Positions 7,969 through 16,623 of a DNA stretch of 64,000 bases are shown here, piece after piece. This DNA is from Verrucomicrobiaceae bacterium (GTDB lineage Bacteria; Verrucomicrobiota; Verrucomicrobiia; Verrucomicrobiales; Verrucomicrobiaceae), in assembly GCA_947458455.1 (NCBI GenBank), contig CANGYJ010000009.1:186001-250000 (forward strand). Reading direction: 5' to 3'. The notes under the pieces were generated by a model. It ran no database searches. It was not told the origin of the DNA and saw nothing but the letters and a program-made list of their open reading frames with translations. The translations under genes and the position numbers were made by a program. Numbering within the stretch: position 1 is the first letter of the stretch; each line of letters begins with the position of its first letter.

Positions 7969-9105
7969 ATGAACTTTATCGCTCTCCGCATGCTCATGGC
8001 CGACAAGGCGAAGTACTTCGGCCTCGTGTTCGCCTTCGCGTTTTCGACCTTTCTACTGCAAAACCAGGTCAGCATCTTCTGCGGCATCATGAAGCGCACC
8101 GGCAGCCAGGTGCGCGATGTGACCGACGCGGAGATCTGGGTGATGGACCCGCACACCGAGTATTTCGAGCAGACGAAGGCGCTGAAGGACACCGACCTCT
8201 TCCGCGTACGCGGCGTGGAGGGCGTGGACTACGCGGTGAGGCTCTTCAAAGGCAATCCCACCGCCAAAACGGCCGCCGGAAAGTTTGCGTCCACCTTCAC
8301 GCTCGGCCTCGACGATGCCACGCTGGTCGGCGCTCCGCGGAAGATGCTGCTTGGCAGTTGGGAGCGGCTTCGCGAGACCAACAGCATCGTCATCGACCGT
8401 GCCGGCTATGACCTGCTCTATCCCGGCGAGCCGCTGGAGCTCGGCCGCGTGCTGGAGCTCAACGATCACAAGGCCCGCATCGTGGGCATCTCGGATGCCG
8501 CCGCACCGTTTGTGAGCTTTCCGGTCATCCACGCGAGGTATAGCGAGGCGATCCAGTTTCAGGGACGAGAGCGCAAAATGCTCAGTTATGTGCTGGTGAG
8601 GCCGAAGGCCGATATCGATGCCGTGGCGCTGGCCCGGCGCATCGAGAAGGAAACCGGGCTCAAGGCCCGCACGACGGCGGAATTCGCCTGGGACTGCGTG
8701 GTTTACTATTTAAAGAACACGGGCATCCCGGTGAACTTCGGCATCACCATCGCGGTGGCTCTGATCGTTGGCCTCGCGGTAAGCGGGCAGACGTTTTACA
8801 TGTTCACGGTCGAGAACCTGCGGCAGTTCGGCGCTTTGAAGGCCATCGGCGTCACGAACACAAGGCTGGTCGGCATGGTGCTCCTACAGGCGCTCGTCGG
8901 CGGAGCTCTAGGCTATGCCATTGGCACCGGCATGGCAGGCGTCTTTTTCGAGACCACGCTGAGCCAGATGGCCACGCGCGGCATCGTGCTAATGTGGGAG
9001 GCGGTGGCCGGTGTGGCCGTGCTGATGGCACTCGTCGCCGTGGCGGTGAGCCTGCTGAGCGTGCGCAAAGTGCTGGTGCTGGAACCCGCGAGTGTTTTCC
9101 GATGA
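7969..9105 (+). CDS. ABC exporter permease, DevC/FtsX-like
   Basis: The 378-residue membrane protein has the MacB/DevC layout: one N-terminal transmembrane helix (about 15-35), a large periplasmic domain, then three C-terminal helices (about 255-375, starting near 'FGITIAVALIVGLAVS'). The sequence 'ENLRQFGALKAIGVTNTRL' is the conserved coupling segment of FtsX-domain permeases. It partners the ATPase encoded next; their reading frames overlap as ATGA. The DevC type in cyanobacteria exports glycolipids through a TolC channel. The cargo here is not known. The frame opens at 7945, but that ATG lies inside the operator. Confidence 0.88.
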   Translation: MNFIALRMLMADKAKYFGLVFAFAFSTFLLQNQVSIFCGIMKRTGSQVRDVTDAEIWVMDPHTEYFEQTKALKDTDLFRVRGVEGVDYAVRLFKGNPTAKTAAGKFASTFTLGLDDATLVGAPRKMLLGSWERLRETNSIVIDRAGYDLLYPGEPLELGRVLELNDHKARIVGISDAAAPFVSFPVIHARYSEAIQFQGRERKMLSYVLVRPKADIDAVALARRIEKETGLKARTTAEFAWDCVVYYLKNTGIPVNFGITIAVALIVGLAVSGQTFYMFTVENLRQFGALKAIGVTNTRLVGMVLLQALVGGALGYAIGTGMAGVFFETTLSQMATRGIVLMWEAVAGVAVLMALVAVAVSLLSVRKVLVLEPASVFR

Positions 9106-9809
9106 TCATGAAGACGAACGAATCCCATGCCGTCACCTGCCGCGCCGTGCGCAAGCACTTTGGCGAAGGCGAAAATCGCACCGAAGTCCTGCGCGGCGTC
9201 GATTTCCATGCTCGCCTCGGCGAGATGACCTTTCTCGTGGGCCCGAGCGGTTGTGGCAAGACCACGCTCATCTCGGTGATCGCTGGCCTGCTGGAGGCAA
9301 GCGCAGGCGAGGTCGATGTGCTAGGCCGTGCGCATGGTTCGCTGCGTGGCAAAGAACGCGTCGAGTTCCGCCGTCGCGAACTCGGCTTTGTGTTCCAGCA
9401 ATACAACCTGCTGCCATCCCTCACCGCCGCGGAGAATGCCGCAGTGCCGTTGATCGCCAATGGCATGAAGCGTGGCGACGCGGTGAAACGATCCACCGCT
9501 TTACTCGACCGTCTCGGCATCGGCGCGAAGGCCGCGTCGTATCCGCGCTTCCTCTCCGGCGGCCAGCAGCAGCGTGTGGCTCTGGCTCGTGCACTCGTGC
9601 ATGAGCCGCGACTCGTGATTTGCGATGAACCCACCGCCGCACTCGACCACGAGACGGGCGAGTCCGTCATGCGACTGCTCTCCAGTGCCGCCGTGGCACC
9701 GCAGCGGGCCGTGCTCGTCGTCACGCATGACAACCGTGTCTTCCACCACGCCCATCGCATCGCCCACATGAATGACGGCATCATCACCCAAATCACCTCA
9801 CCCTCATGA
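9102..9809 (+). CDS. ABC exporter ATPase, DevA/MacB-like
   Basis: The 235-residue protein has Walker A GPSGCGKTT (47-55), Q-loop QQYNLLP, signature LSGGQ (151-155), Walker B LVICDE (171-176) and the switch His in VVTHD. This is the LolD/MacB/DevA subclass that powers mechanotransmission exporters rather than importers. The start overlaps the permease stop by 4 bases and its own stop overlaps the next start by 4 bases, so it is translationally coupled to both neighbours. Confidence 0.94.
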   Translation: MIMKTNESHAVTCRAVRKHFGEGENRTEVLRGVDFHARLGEMTFLVGPSGCGKTTLISVIAGLLEASAGEVDVLGRAHGSLRGKERVEFRRRELGFVFQQYNLLPSLTAAENAAVPLIANGMKRGDAVKRSTALLDRLGIGAKAASYPRFLSGGQQQRVALARALVHEPRLVICDEPTAALDHETGESVMRLLSSAAVAPQRAVLVVTHDNRVFHHAHRIAHMNDGIITQITSPS

Positions 9810-10747
9810 AACTCCCTGTTCTACCCCTCATCGCGCTCTTCTCCCTCGGCTGGGCGGTGACCTCGGTCATCAGCAAGCTGCCGCAGAAAACCGTCACCGA
9901 TCCGCCCGCGCCGCCGCCGCGGTCGAATTATGCCGATACCGTGGCGGCGGTCGGTTTGATCGAGCCCGCCAGCGAGCTCATCATGCCCGGCAGCCATCGC
10001 AGCGGCGTGGTGGAAATGGTCCACGTGAAAACCGATCAGCAGGTGAAGAAGGGTGACACGCTGGTCACGCTCGACACGCGCCAGCTTCGCGCCGAACTCG
10101 CCGTGTCCAAAGCCCAGGCGAACGAGGCGGAGGCCGCCCTCGCGGTTTCTCGCGCCGAGGAAGCGCAGGCACGGCGGAATGTCGAATTCGCCCGCAGCCT
10201 CACCGATGCCCGGGCGATGTCCGATGAGGAACGTACGCAGCGCGAGCTCACGCTCAGCACCGCTCGAGCGAAGGTGAAATCCAACGAAGCCGCCATCCAA
10301 CGAGCAAAGGCGCAGATCGAGGTCATCGAGACCGAGATCGTCCGCAGCGTCATCACCGCGCCACGCGATGCCACCGTGCTCCAGGTGAAGGTGCGCGAGG
10401 GCGAATCCATCGCCGCCACGCCGACGGAGACACCTTGGCTCGTGCTGGGCGACATGAGCGTGCTGCACGTCCGCGCCGATGTGGACGAACACGAGGCCTG
10501 GAAAGTGCGATCCGGCTCGCAAGCCAGCGCACAGGTGCGTGGCAACCCCTCTTTGGCAGCAAAACTGGAGTTCGTGCGTTTTGAGCCGCTCGTCATTCCG
10601 AAAAAATCCCTCACCGGAGATGCCACCGAGCGCGTAGACACCCGGGTGCTTCAAGTGATCTATCGTTTGCAGAAACCTGTGCCCGCCGCTCTCTTCGCCG
10701 GACAGCAGATGGATGTTTTCATCGACACCAAAAACGTCAGCCTATGA
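9806..10747 (+). CDS. Periplasmic adaptor, HlyD/DevB-like
   Basis: The 313-residue protein has an N-terminal membrane anchor and then a split lipoyl (biotinyl) domain around a coiled-coil hairpin of roughly residues 85-170, rich in Ala/Glu/Arg heptads. The second lipoyl half ends 'ITAPRDATVLQVKVREGESI', followed by a beta-barrel domain. Membrane fusion proteins of this type bridge the inner-membrane ABC unit to a TolC-type channel. Overlapping start and stop codons on both sides make it part of one four-gene unit. Confidence 0.92.
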   Translation: MKLPVLPLIALFSLGWAVTSVISKLPQKTVTDPPAPPPRSNYADTVAAVGLIEPASELIMPGSHRSGVVEMVHVKTDQQVKKGDTLVTLDTRQLRAELAVSKAQANEAEAALAVSRAEEAQARRNVEFARSLTDARAMSDEERTQRELTLSTARAKVKSNEAAIQRAKAQIEVIETEIVRSVITAPRDATVLQVKVREGESIAATPTETPWLVLGDMSVLHVRADVDEHEAWKVRSGSQASAQVRGNPSLAAKLEFVRFEPLVIPKKSLTGDATERVDTRVLQVIYRLQKPVPAALFAGQQMDVFIDTKNVSL

Positions 10748-12147
10748 CCTCAAAACCCTTTTTTTACATCGCTGCCCTGAGTTTGACCTCCTGCACGGTG
10801 GGACCCAATTTTGCGCTACCAGATCTCGTGATGCCCTCGCAATGGAAGAGCGGCAAAACGGCGAGTGTAAGTGATCTACCGATGCCGGGTGAATGGTGGC
10901 GGCTGTATAGTTCATCGGAGCTGAACCGGTTGGTGGAGCAATCGCTGTCGGGCAATCAGGAACTGCGCGGTGCGCTGGCACGCGTGGAGACAGCGCGGGC
11001 GCTCATCGGCGTGCAGCAGGCGGATTGGTTTCCACAGTTGAGCATGAACAACGGGATGAACTACGAGCGGCTCTCGCAGACTTCCTTTGGCGCGAATTTG
11101 CCGCCGGGCATCCAGCTTCCCTCGATCCAGCGGCGGCGTTTTCAAAACCTCTTCGAGATGGGCTGGGAGATCGATCTTTGGGGCCGCGTGAGACGCGGCG
11201 TGGAAGGCGCGAAGGCCAGCGAAGCAGCCGCCGCGGAGATGCTGGCGGCGCAGCGGCTGAGCCTGGCGGCGGAGGTGGCGCGGTTGTACTTCCTCGCGCA
11301 CTCCTTGGAAAAGCAGATCGCGGTGGTGAATGAGACGCTCGAATGGCGACAGGAGGCGATGAAGCTTCAAGAATCCCGCTTCAAAGGCGGGCTGGCCAAC
11401 GAAATGGATGTCTCGCGTGCCCGCACGGAGCTGGAGCTGGCTCGCAATGACCTGGCCTCGCTCGAAAGGCAGCGTGGCAATGCGGAAAATGCTCTTGCCG
11501 TGGTGTGCGGGCAGATTCCGAGCACCTTCCACATCGCCCGCAGCGCGGCTTTGCCCTCGCCGCCGCGTGTGCCAGGTGGCATGCCTTCCACACTGCTGCA
11601 GCGCCGCCCGGATATCCGTGCCGCCGAGCAAAAGATGCGTGAGGCGAATGCGCAAATCGGCGTGGCGCAGGCTTCGTTTTTTCCCGCGTTCAAGATCGGC
11701 GGCACGGGCGGCCTGGAGAGCATCGGCACGGTGGACTTTCTCGATGCGAAAAGCCGCACGCTCACCATTGGCCCGAGCATGACGCTTCCCATGTTTCAAG
11801 GCGGCAAGCTCAAGGCGAATCTCGCGGCGAGCAAGGCACGCTACGACGAGACGCTGGCGGCGTATCGCCAGAGCATTCTCACGGCGATCCGAGAGGTGGA
11901 GGACAGCATGCTCGATGCCCAAGGCTATGCACGGCAGGCCGCCGCGCTGAATGCGGCCATCGCGGCGGCGCAGGAGACGCAGCGCCTCGCCGAGCTGCGC
12001 TATCAAAAAGGTCTCGCGAGCTATTTTGAGGTCGTGGATGCGAACCGCACGGTTTTGAATGCCAAATTACTCGCCGCCCAAATCGACGGCCAGCGCCTCG
12101 TGGCGAGCGTGGCGATGCTGAAGGCACTCGGAGGCGGTTGGAAGTGA
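10744..12147 (+). CDS. Outer-membrane efflux channel, NodT/TolC family
   Basis: The 467-residue lipoprotein has a lipobox LTSC followed by 'TVGPNF', the usual opening of NodT/OprM proteins. It contains two repeated outer-membrane efflux protein halves; 'LLQRRPDIRAAEQKMREANAQIGVAQASFFP' is the hallmark segment of the second half. It supplies the outer-membrane exit duct for the ABC unit upstream and ends the operon. The start overlaps the adaptor stop by 4 bases. A small minus-strand gene begins 7 bases downstream of the stop with no clear terminator between. Confidence 0.94.
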   Translation: MTSKPFFYIAALSLTSCTVGPNFALPDLVMPSQWKSGKTASVSDLPMPGEWWRLYSSSELNRLVEQSLSGNQELRGALARVETARALIGVQQADWFPQLSMNNGMNYERLSQTSFGANLPPGIQLPSIQRRRFQNLFEMGWEIDLWGRVRRGVEGAKASEAAAAEMLAAQRLSLAAEVARLYFLAHSLEKQIAVVNETLEWRQEAMKLQESRFKGGLANEMDVSRARTELELARNDLASLERQRGNAENALAVVCGQIPSTFHIARSAALPSPPRVPGGMPSTLLQRRPDIRAAEQKMREANAQIGVAQASFFPAFKIGGTGGLESIGTVDFLDAKSRTLTIGPSMTLPMFQGGKLKANLAASKARYDETLAAYRQSILTAIREVEDSMLDAQGYARQAAALNAAIAAAQETQRLAELRYQKGLASYFEVVDANRTVLNAKLLAAQIDGQRLVASVAMLKALGGGWK

Positions 12148-12154
12148 GTCCGTC

Positions 12155-12745
12155 TCAGCGGCGGCGCACGGCTTTCCGAGCTGTCGTCACGCGGACTTTG
12201 ACCTTGTGAGTGCGTGGAATGACGGGCGCGGCGGACTTCACCTCGCCAGCAGCGGCTTCGCGGAGAAGGCGCAGCTCTTTTTCGACCTCAGCGAGGCGGC
12301 GTGAGGTGGCTTCGAGCTTCCGCACGACGAGACGCGCGACGAATTCGTAGAGCGAGGCGTGGAAATCCGGGTCTTCCTCACGCGGGTGAATGTCCTGGAG
12401 GAATTTCTGGTCCACGGCGAGGCACACGGCCTTGGTTGAGGCGATGACGGAGGCGAGGCGCTTGTCCTGATTGACGAGGGCGAGCTCTCCAAAGACCTCG
12501 CCGGAGCGAGCAATGGCGGCGACGCGTTTATCGCCGACGCGGACTTCGAGCTCGCCACTGAGCAGGATGTAGATGCGGGAGTCGATACTGCCTTCTTTGA
12601 TGATGACATCTCCTGGCTCGCACTGAAGGAGGCTGGAGGAATGGAGGACCTCATCGAGCTGCTCCTCGTTAAAGCTGGCCAGGGCGGGCACCGTCTTCAC
12701 AGGGGATCCCTGCTTAGAGTCATGGATATAGGCGAATTCTTTCAT
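12155..12745 (-). CDS. Cyclic-nucleotide-binding domain protein
   Basis: Using the ATG at 12743-12745 gives 196 residues. Residues about 20-140 form a cNMP-binding (CAP-like) beta-roll, with 'EPGDVIIKEGSIDSRIYIL' and the phosphate-binding cassette region GEVFGELAL (82-90). No helix-turn-helix follows. Instead there is a helical coiled-coil (about 140-175) and a basic tail ending RKAVRRR. It is therefore unlikely to be a CRP-type DNA binder, and may be a scaffold or a regulatory subunit. The frame extends to 12898 into the LRR gene, but those residues look non-coding. FHA and LRR genes precede it on the same strand. Confidence 0.85.
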   Translation of the reverse strand: MKEFAYIHDSKQGSPVKTVPALASFNEEQLDEVLHSSSLLQCEPGDVIIKEGSIDSRIYILLSGELEVRVGDKRVAAIARSGEVFGELALVNQDKRLASVIASTKAVCLAVDQKFLQDIHPREEDPDFHASLYEFVARLVVRKLEATSRRLAEVEKELRLLREAAAGEVKSAAPVIPRTHKVKVRVTTARKAVRRR

Positions 12746-12797
12746 TTCTGGGGTGATTCTGTCAGGACGAGGGGATCGCCGACAAGCGAAAACTGGT

Positions 12798-13754
12798 TCA
12801 TTTTGTGGTGCCACGCGCGGCAGCATCGTAAGCAGGCCAAAATGCGGCGGGCGGCTGCAAATCCTTGCTGCCTTCGTCGAAACGGGTGCCGATTTCATTC
12901 AAAGGCAGTTCGCGTGCCACTTCGATGCCTACGGTGATGTTGGCGGGCGTGAAAACAAGACGCGTGAGCTGCATGCCCTTCAACGGTGACAGATCCGTGA
13001 CCGGCGTCTCGGCGATATGGAGTCGTTGCAACGCCGTGCCAGTGAGTGGCGCGAGGTTCTTTACCTTGGTGCGATGCAGCGTGACGCTGACAAGCGGCAC
13101 GGTCTTCAGCGCGGAGATGTCTTCCACCGGGCAACCGGTGAGCCAGAGCATCTGGATGGGGCTCTTGGCGATGCCGGTGATATCGCCGATGGGGCACTCG
13201 ACGGCATTGAGCTCAACGAGCGGCATGCCTTCGAGGGCGCTGAGATCACGCACGGGGGTGCGGGAGAGATAGAGCTTTTCCAGCGGCATGCCACGAATAG
13301 GCGAGAGGTCCTGCACCTGGGTGTTTTCAAGGTAGAGTTCGACGAGCTTTTTACCCTGAAGCGGCCTCAAATCGGTGATCGGTGTGTCGCTGAGGTCGAG
13401 GGCGAGAGGCTCGATGTGCTGCAAAAACTTCACGTTGGTGATTTTGGCTCCGCGGAGGCTCAGGGCCATGACTTTGCCCTCCTGGATGTTGAACTCGCCA
13501 TTCCCCTCGTAGCCTTGATTGTGATACTTCACCTCGGTGTGCATCATCTCAGGCGTCCAGTAGATCTTTTTTGGCTCGTCCTTGGCGGGCAAAGGAGCGG
13601 CGGCTGGAGCTGGCGCAGGTGCAGCGACTGGTTTTTCGGCGGCGGGTGCCGGCACGGCGGCCTGCGGCTTGGCGGCCTCATCTCTGCACGAGGTCAAAAG
13701 GCTGGCGATGAGGGCAAAGGCGAGTGCGTGGTTGGATTTCACGCCACCGGGCAT
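12798..13754 (-). CDS. Leucine-rich-repeat lipoprotein
   Basis: Starting at 13754 gives 318 residues with a clean lipoprotein signal (ALIASLLTSC). An Ala/Pro-rich linker covers roughly residues 24-58. Short LRR units follow in the form L-x-L-x-x-T-P-V-x-D-L-S-x-L-x-G-M-P, about eight or nine copies, ending in a tail without repeats. The repeats resemble the calcium-independent internalin type and suggest protein binding at the cell surface. It lies between the FHA gene (70 bases) and the cNMP gene (52 bases), all on the minus strand, which fits a small operon. The upstream in-frame ATG at 13802 seems too early for the signal peptide. Confidence 0.8.
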   Translation of the reverse strand: MPGGVKSNHALAFALIASLLTSCRDEAAKPQAAVPAPAAEKPVAAPAPAPAAAPLPAKDEPKKIYWTPEMMHTEVKYHNQGYEGNGEFNIQEGKVMALSLRGAKITNVKFLQHIEPLALDLSDTPITDLRPLQGKKLVELYLENTQVQDLSPIRGMPLEKLYLSRTPVRDLSALEGMPLVELNAVECPIGDITGIAKSPIQMLWLTGCPVEDISALKTVPLVSVTLHRTKVKNLAPLTGTALQRLHIAETPVTDLSPLKGMQLTRLVFTPANITVGIEVARELPLNEIGTRFDEGSKDLQPPAAFWPAYDAAARGTTK

Positions 13755-13824
13755 GCCGGATTTCTCCAGGAGATGCAAGCATGAAGTGAGGATGAAGCGC
13801 AAAGACGACCGAGGCCGTGCTCAC

Positions 13825-14484
13825 TTACTTCCCGGCATCCTCTTTTCGCTCCACTTTGATCGTGGGCACCTTGTCGGTGATCTTCTGCACGAAGTCGGTG
13901 ATGAAATTGCCATTCATCTCCTTCATGTGGCGCAGGGAAAGACCCACAATGAAAGCGCAGATGAAGAGGCCGATCACGATGACGGCGGTCATGCAGCCGG
14001 AACCGGTGGTATCAGGATACTCACTGGGCGTGCTGCGGCTGTAGGCGCGGCGCACCGGGCTCAGCGGAGCGCGGGCGACGGCTTTTGGCGGTGAGGGCGG
14101 CTCGATGATCTGCTTTTCGGGAACGGGCAGAGCCACGACTTTTTTCACGGGCTCGGAGACGGGTGCTTTTGTCTTGATCTGATCTTGGCTCGGAGGCTCA
14201 CCCGCATAAAAAACGGCCTGCACGTCACCAAAGCCAATGCGGTCACCGTCCTTGAGCTTGGCCTCCTCCACTTCCGCGCCGTTGACGCGGGTGCCATTGC
14301 TCGAGCCGAGATCCTGAACAAAAAAATCACTCCCGACCTGCTTGATGGCGGCGTGGCGTCCGGAAGAGGAAGCGCAGGTGAGCACGACATCACTCTCCGG
14401 GTGGCGACCGATAGAGGTAGTCTCGCTTTCGAGGCGTTGGACCTTGATGGAGTCATCCTCCATATATAAAACGACGGCGGCCAT
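13825..14484 (-). CDS. FHA-domain protein with C-terminal membrane helix
   Basis: The 219-residue protein begins MAAVVLYMEDD. Its first 95 residues are an FHA domain, with the phosphothreonine-binding residues visible as GRHPESD (26-32), SSGRH (40-44) and SSNG (61-64). A Pro/Lys-rich linker leads to one transmembrane helix at about 165-184 and a short charged tail. FHA domains read Ser/Thr phosphorylation, so it probably docks on substrates of a Hanks-type kinase encoded elsewhere; no kinase gene is in this window. It is first in a minus-strand set with an LRR lipoprotein and a cNMP-binding protein. Confidence 0.9.
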   Translation of the reverse strand: MAAVVLYMEDDSIKVQRLESETTSIGRHPESDVVLTCASSSGRHAAIKQVGSDFFVQDLGSSNGTRVNGAEVEEAKLKDGDRIGFGDVQAVFYAGEPPSQDQIKTKAPVSEPVKKVVALPVPEKQIIEPPSPPKAVARAPLSPVRRAYSRSTPSEYPDTTGSGCMTAVIVIGLFICAFIVGLSLRHMKEMNGNFITDFVQKITDKVPTIKVERKEDAGK

Positions 14485-14648
14485 GGGAACAATAAGGGAT
14501 GGGATGAATGAAAATCGACGGCGTGTGGCAGGGTTCCACGCGCGGCACGAAAGAATCTTGGGATTTTCGGGATGCAAGGACGGTGTTCGCGTGTGAAGGT
14601 GATTTCCCGCGCCGTTTCTAGTGCGGTAAAATACCGCGTCTGCCTTCC

Positions 14649-15107
14649 ATGAAGCCTTTCATCACCACTTTGGTCCGCTCCCTGGCACTCTGCGCCGCTC
14701 TGTGGCTGACGGTCGCCCCCCTCAATGCAGCGGATACGGAAGCGGCAGAGGCCACGGCACTGCGCCTCGTGCCTCAGCAGGAAAAGGACGGCTACGAGTT
14801 CCGCTCTGAGCTGTGGACGAATGAACTCACGCCGGATGTGGGCCGCGCCGTGCGCTTGCAACTTTTCAAAGGCCATGAATATGCTTTCTGCATCGCCGTG
14901 CCCGAAAAGTCCGGCGTGGCGATCACCGCTGCGGTGCTCGATTTTGAAGGCAACCCGGGCGGTGAACTGCTGCCGGTGAAGGACGGCTGGGGCCTCGTGC
15001 TCTTTTACAAGCCGAAGAAGACAGGTCAGTATGTCGTGGCCCTGCGCCAGACGGAAAATGGCAAGAAAAAGAAGATCGCCTGTGCCATGGCCACCGGCTG
15101 GAAGTGA
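14649..15107 (+). CDS. Small exported protein, unknown
   Basis: The 152-residue product has a Sec signal peptide (residues about 1-28, ending PLNAADT). The mature domain alternates short hydrophobic strands, for example 'YAFCIAVP', 'VAITAAVLDF' and 'YVVALRQTENG', which suggests a small beta-sandwich. I recognise no family. It is divergent from the FHA gene, with about 165 bases between the starts. It looks intact. Confidence 0.65.
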   Translation: MKPFITTLVRSLALCAALWLTVAPLNAADTEAAEATALRLVPQQEKDGYEFRSELWTNELTPDVGRAVRLQLFKGHEYAFCIAVPEKSGVAITAAVLDFEGNPGGELLPVKDGWGLVLFYKPKKTGQYVVALRQTENGKKKKIACAMATGWK

Positions 15108-15257
15108 GACGAAAAGCAGCCGTGCAACCCATCGGCCTCCAACAGCCCGCAAACATCGCGGCAAACGGCTTCGCCGATGACGCAGGCATTGCTTGTCACC
15201 CGAGGTGTCTCATGTGAAACCAAGCGCCTAGGCTCGCGAACCCGAAGCAGTGCGACT

Positions 15258-15671
15258 TCACTTCCCCCGCTCAAACACCAGCTCGCCTTTCGACCCGCTG
15301 AGCGTGAGCTTTTGATCTTCCACGAGCTTGTCACAAGCCTGGAGAATGCCCAGAAACGCCTGCTCGAAAGCCATGTGCTCCTGAGGCCCCGCTCGACGCG
15401 TCGAACGAAACGGCGTCGTCCACTTCAGCACACTGCCTTCGAGCGAATAACCGCCGGAAAACATGTTCACACCCGAACCACCATGCACGCCACCTTTGCC
15501 ATCGAATAGAATCGAGGCATCCACACCAGAAGGAACAGCGCTTACTGTGCCATCGACCTTCCAGGACGAAAAAGCCCATCCACCCTCCTCGGCTGCAAAA
15601 CAGCCCGCCAACCCCACAAAAAGGGCCACCATCCCGCAAAGGGATACCCGGCATAAAAACGATGCTTTCAT
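15258..15671 (-). CDS. META/HslJ-like lipoprotein
   Basis: Starting at 15671 gives 137 residues with a lipobox (VGLAGC). The mature part follows the META-domain pattern: an early 'SWKVDG' strand, 'GVNMFSGGYSLEGSVLKW', 'HMAFEQAFLGILQACDKLVEDQKLTL' and a final 'GELVFER'. META proteins such as HslJ are small envelope proteins linked to heat or drug stress, with unknown biochemistry. An in-frame ATG at 15743 would add 24 residues that destroy the signal peptide. The spacers on both sides (15108-15257 and 15672-15801) show no other feature. Confidence 0.78.
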   Translation of the reverse strand: MKASFLCRVSLCGMVALFVGLAGCFAAEEGGWAFSSWKVDGTVSAVPSGVDASILFDGKGGVHGGSGVNMFSGGYSLEGSVLKWTTPFRSTRRAGPQEHMAFEQAFLGILQACDKLVEDQKLTLSGSKGELVFERGK

Positions 15672-15801
15672 GGCAGTAAATTTCGTCATGGGCTCGTGAC
15701 TCGATGAAGTAGGACATTGTGCTTGTAGGAATTTTAACACCAAAAGTCAATCGTCTTGAAGCAAGGTGTCGGCCTTTTCTTCGTTCAAGGCGGCCCTTCC
15801 T

Positions 15802-16527
15802 ATGAAACGCACCGCTCTTCTCCTCCTCAGTCTCGCCGCCATCACCTCACGCGCCGATGACAAACTGCTCCTCGCCGTCCCCGGCGCGGTCATTTACGAA
15901 AGCAAGCTCGACACTGCCCCCGCTGCGCCTTGGAAAGCCGCCAAGGGCAAATGGGAGCTCGTCGAAGGCGTCACCCGTGGCTCTGAACTCGAAGCCGACA
16001 AGCACGGCGCCGTCACCCGCCTGCCCAACAAGCTCCAAAACTTCGTCGTCGAGTATGAATTCAAATTCGCTGGCGCCCGCACCACCAGCCTCTCGATCAA
16101 TGCCATCAAGGACCACATGGCCCGCATCAGTATCACGCCGAAGTCCGTCACCTTCCAGAAGGACGACAACGACCACGAAGGCCCCGACAAAGCCGCCATC
16201 TTCGCCCGCTTCCCCGCCGAACTCGGCTTGGGCTGGCACAAAGTCCGCCTCGAAATGGTGGGCGATCTGATGCTTGGCAAGGTCGATGACCTCGTCGCCT
16301 GGGGTGCCAGCGATCTTTTCAAAACCGAGAAAGCCGCCCCCGGCTTCACCGTCGGCGGCCAGTCCGTTGATTTTCGGAATCTAACCATCCGTGAGGCTGC
16401 GCTGAATCCCGAATGGGAATCCGTCAAAGCCACGCTGCCCAAGCCCGGCGAAAATGTCGCCCCCGCTGCCGCTCCCGGCAAAGGAAAGGGCAAAGGCAAA
16501 GGTGCCGCGAAGAAAAAGGCCGAGTAA
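15802..16527 (+). CDS. Exported DUF1080/LamG-like protein
   Basis: The 241-residue product has a signal peptide (MKRTALLLLSLAAITSRADD). Its single beta-sandwich region shows 'WKAAKGKWELVEGVTRGSELE', 'FVVEYEFKFAG' and 'GWHKVRLEMVGDLMLGKVDD', as in the DUF1080 (3-keto-disaccharide hydrolase-like) and laminin-G-like folds common in Planctomycetes and Verrucomicrobia. The tail is a Gly/Lys run (GKGKGKGKGAAKKKAE), perhaps for electrostatic contact. A strong terminator hairpin follows 24 bases after the stop. Confidence 0.75.
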   Translation: MKRTALLLLSLAAITSRADDKLLLAVPGAVIYESKLDTAPAAPWKAAKGKWELVEGVTRGSELEADKHGAVTRLPNKLQNFVVEYEFKFAGARTTSLSINAIKDHMARISITPKSVTFQKDDNDHEGPDKAAIFARFPAELGLGWHKVRLEMVGDLMLGKVDDLVAWGASDLFKTEKAAPGFTVGGQSVDFRNLTIREAALNPEWESVKATLPKPGENVAPAAAPGKGKGKGKGAAKKKAE

Positions 16528-16550
16528 GCACCTGCCTCCCGCCTTTCACG

Positions 16551-16589
16551 AAACCCGCGTCCGCAAACAGCGACGCGGGTTTCTTCTGG
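16551..16589 (+). terminator. Intrinsic terminator after DUF1080-like gene
   Basis: A perfect 11-bp stem (16551-16561 with 16572-16582) and a 10-base loop are followed by a T-containing stretch (TTTCTTCT). The reverse strand has AAA before the stem, so it is mainly a plus-strand terminator. Confidence 0.75.
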
Positions 16590-16623
16590 TCGGCAGATCG
16601 TGAACCGCGATAAAACCCACCGC

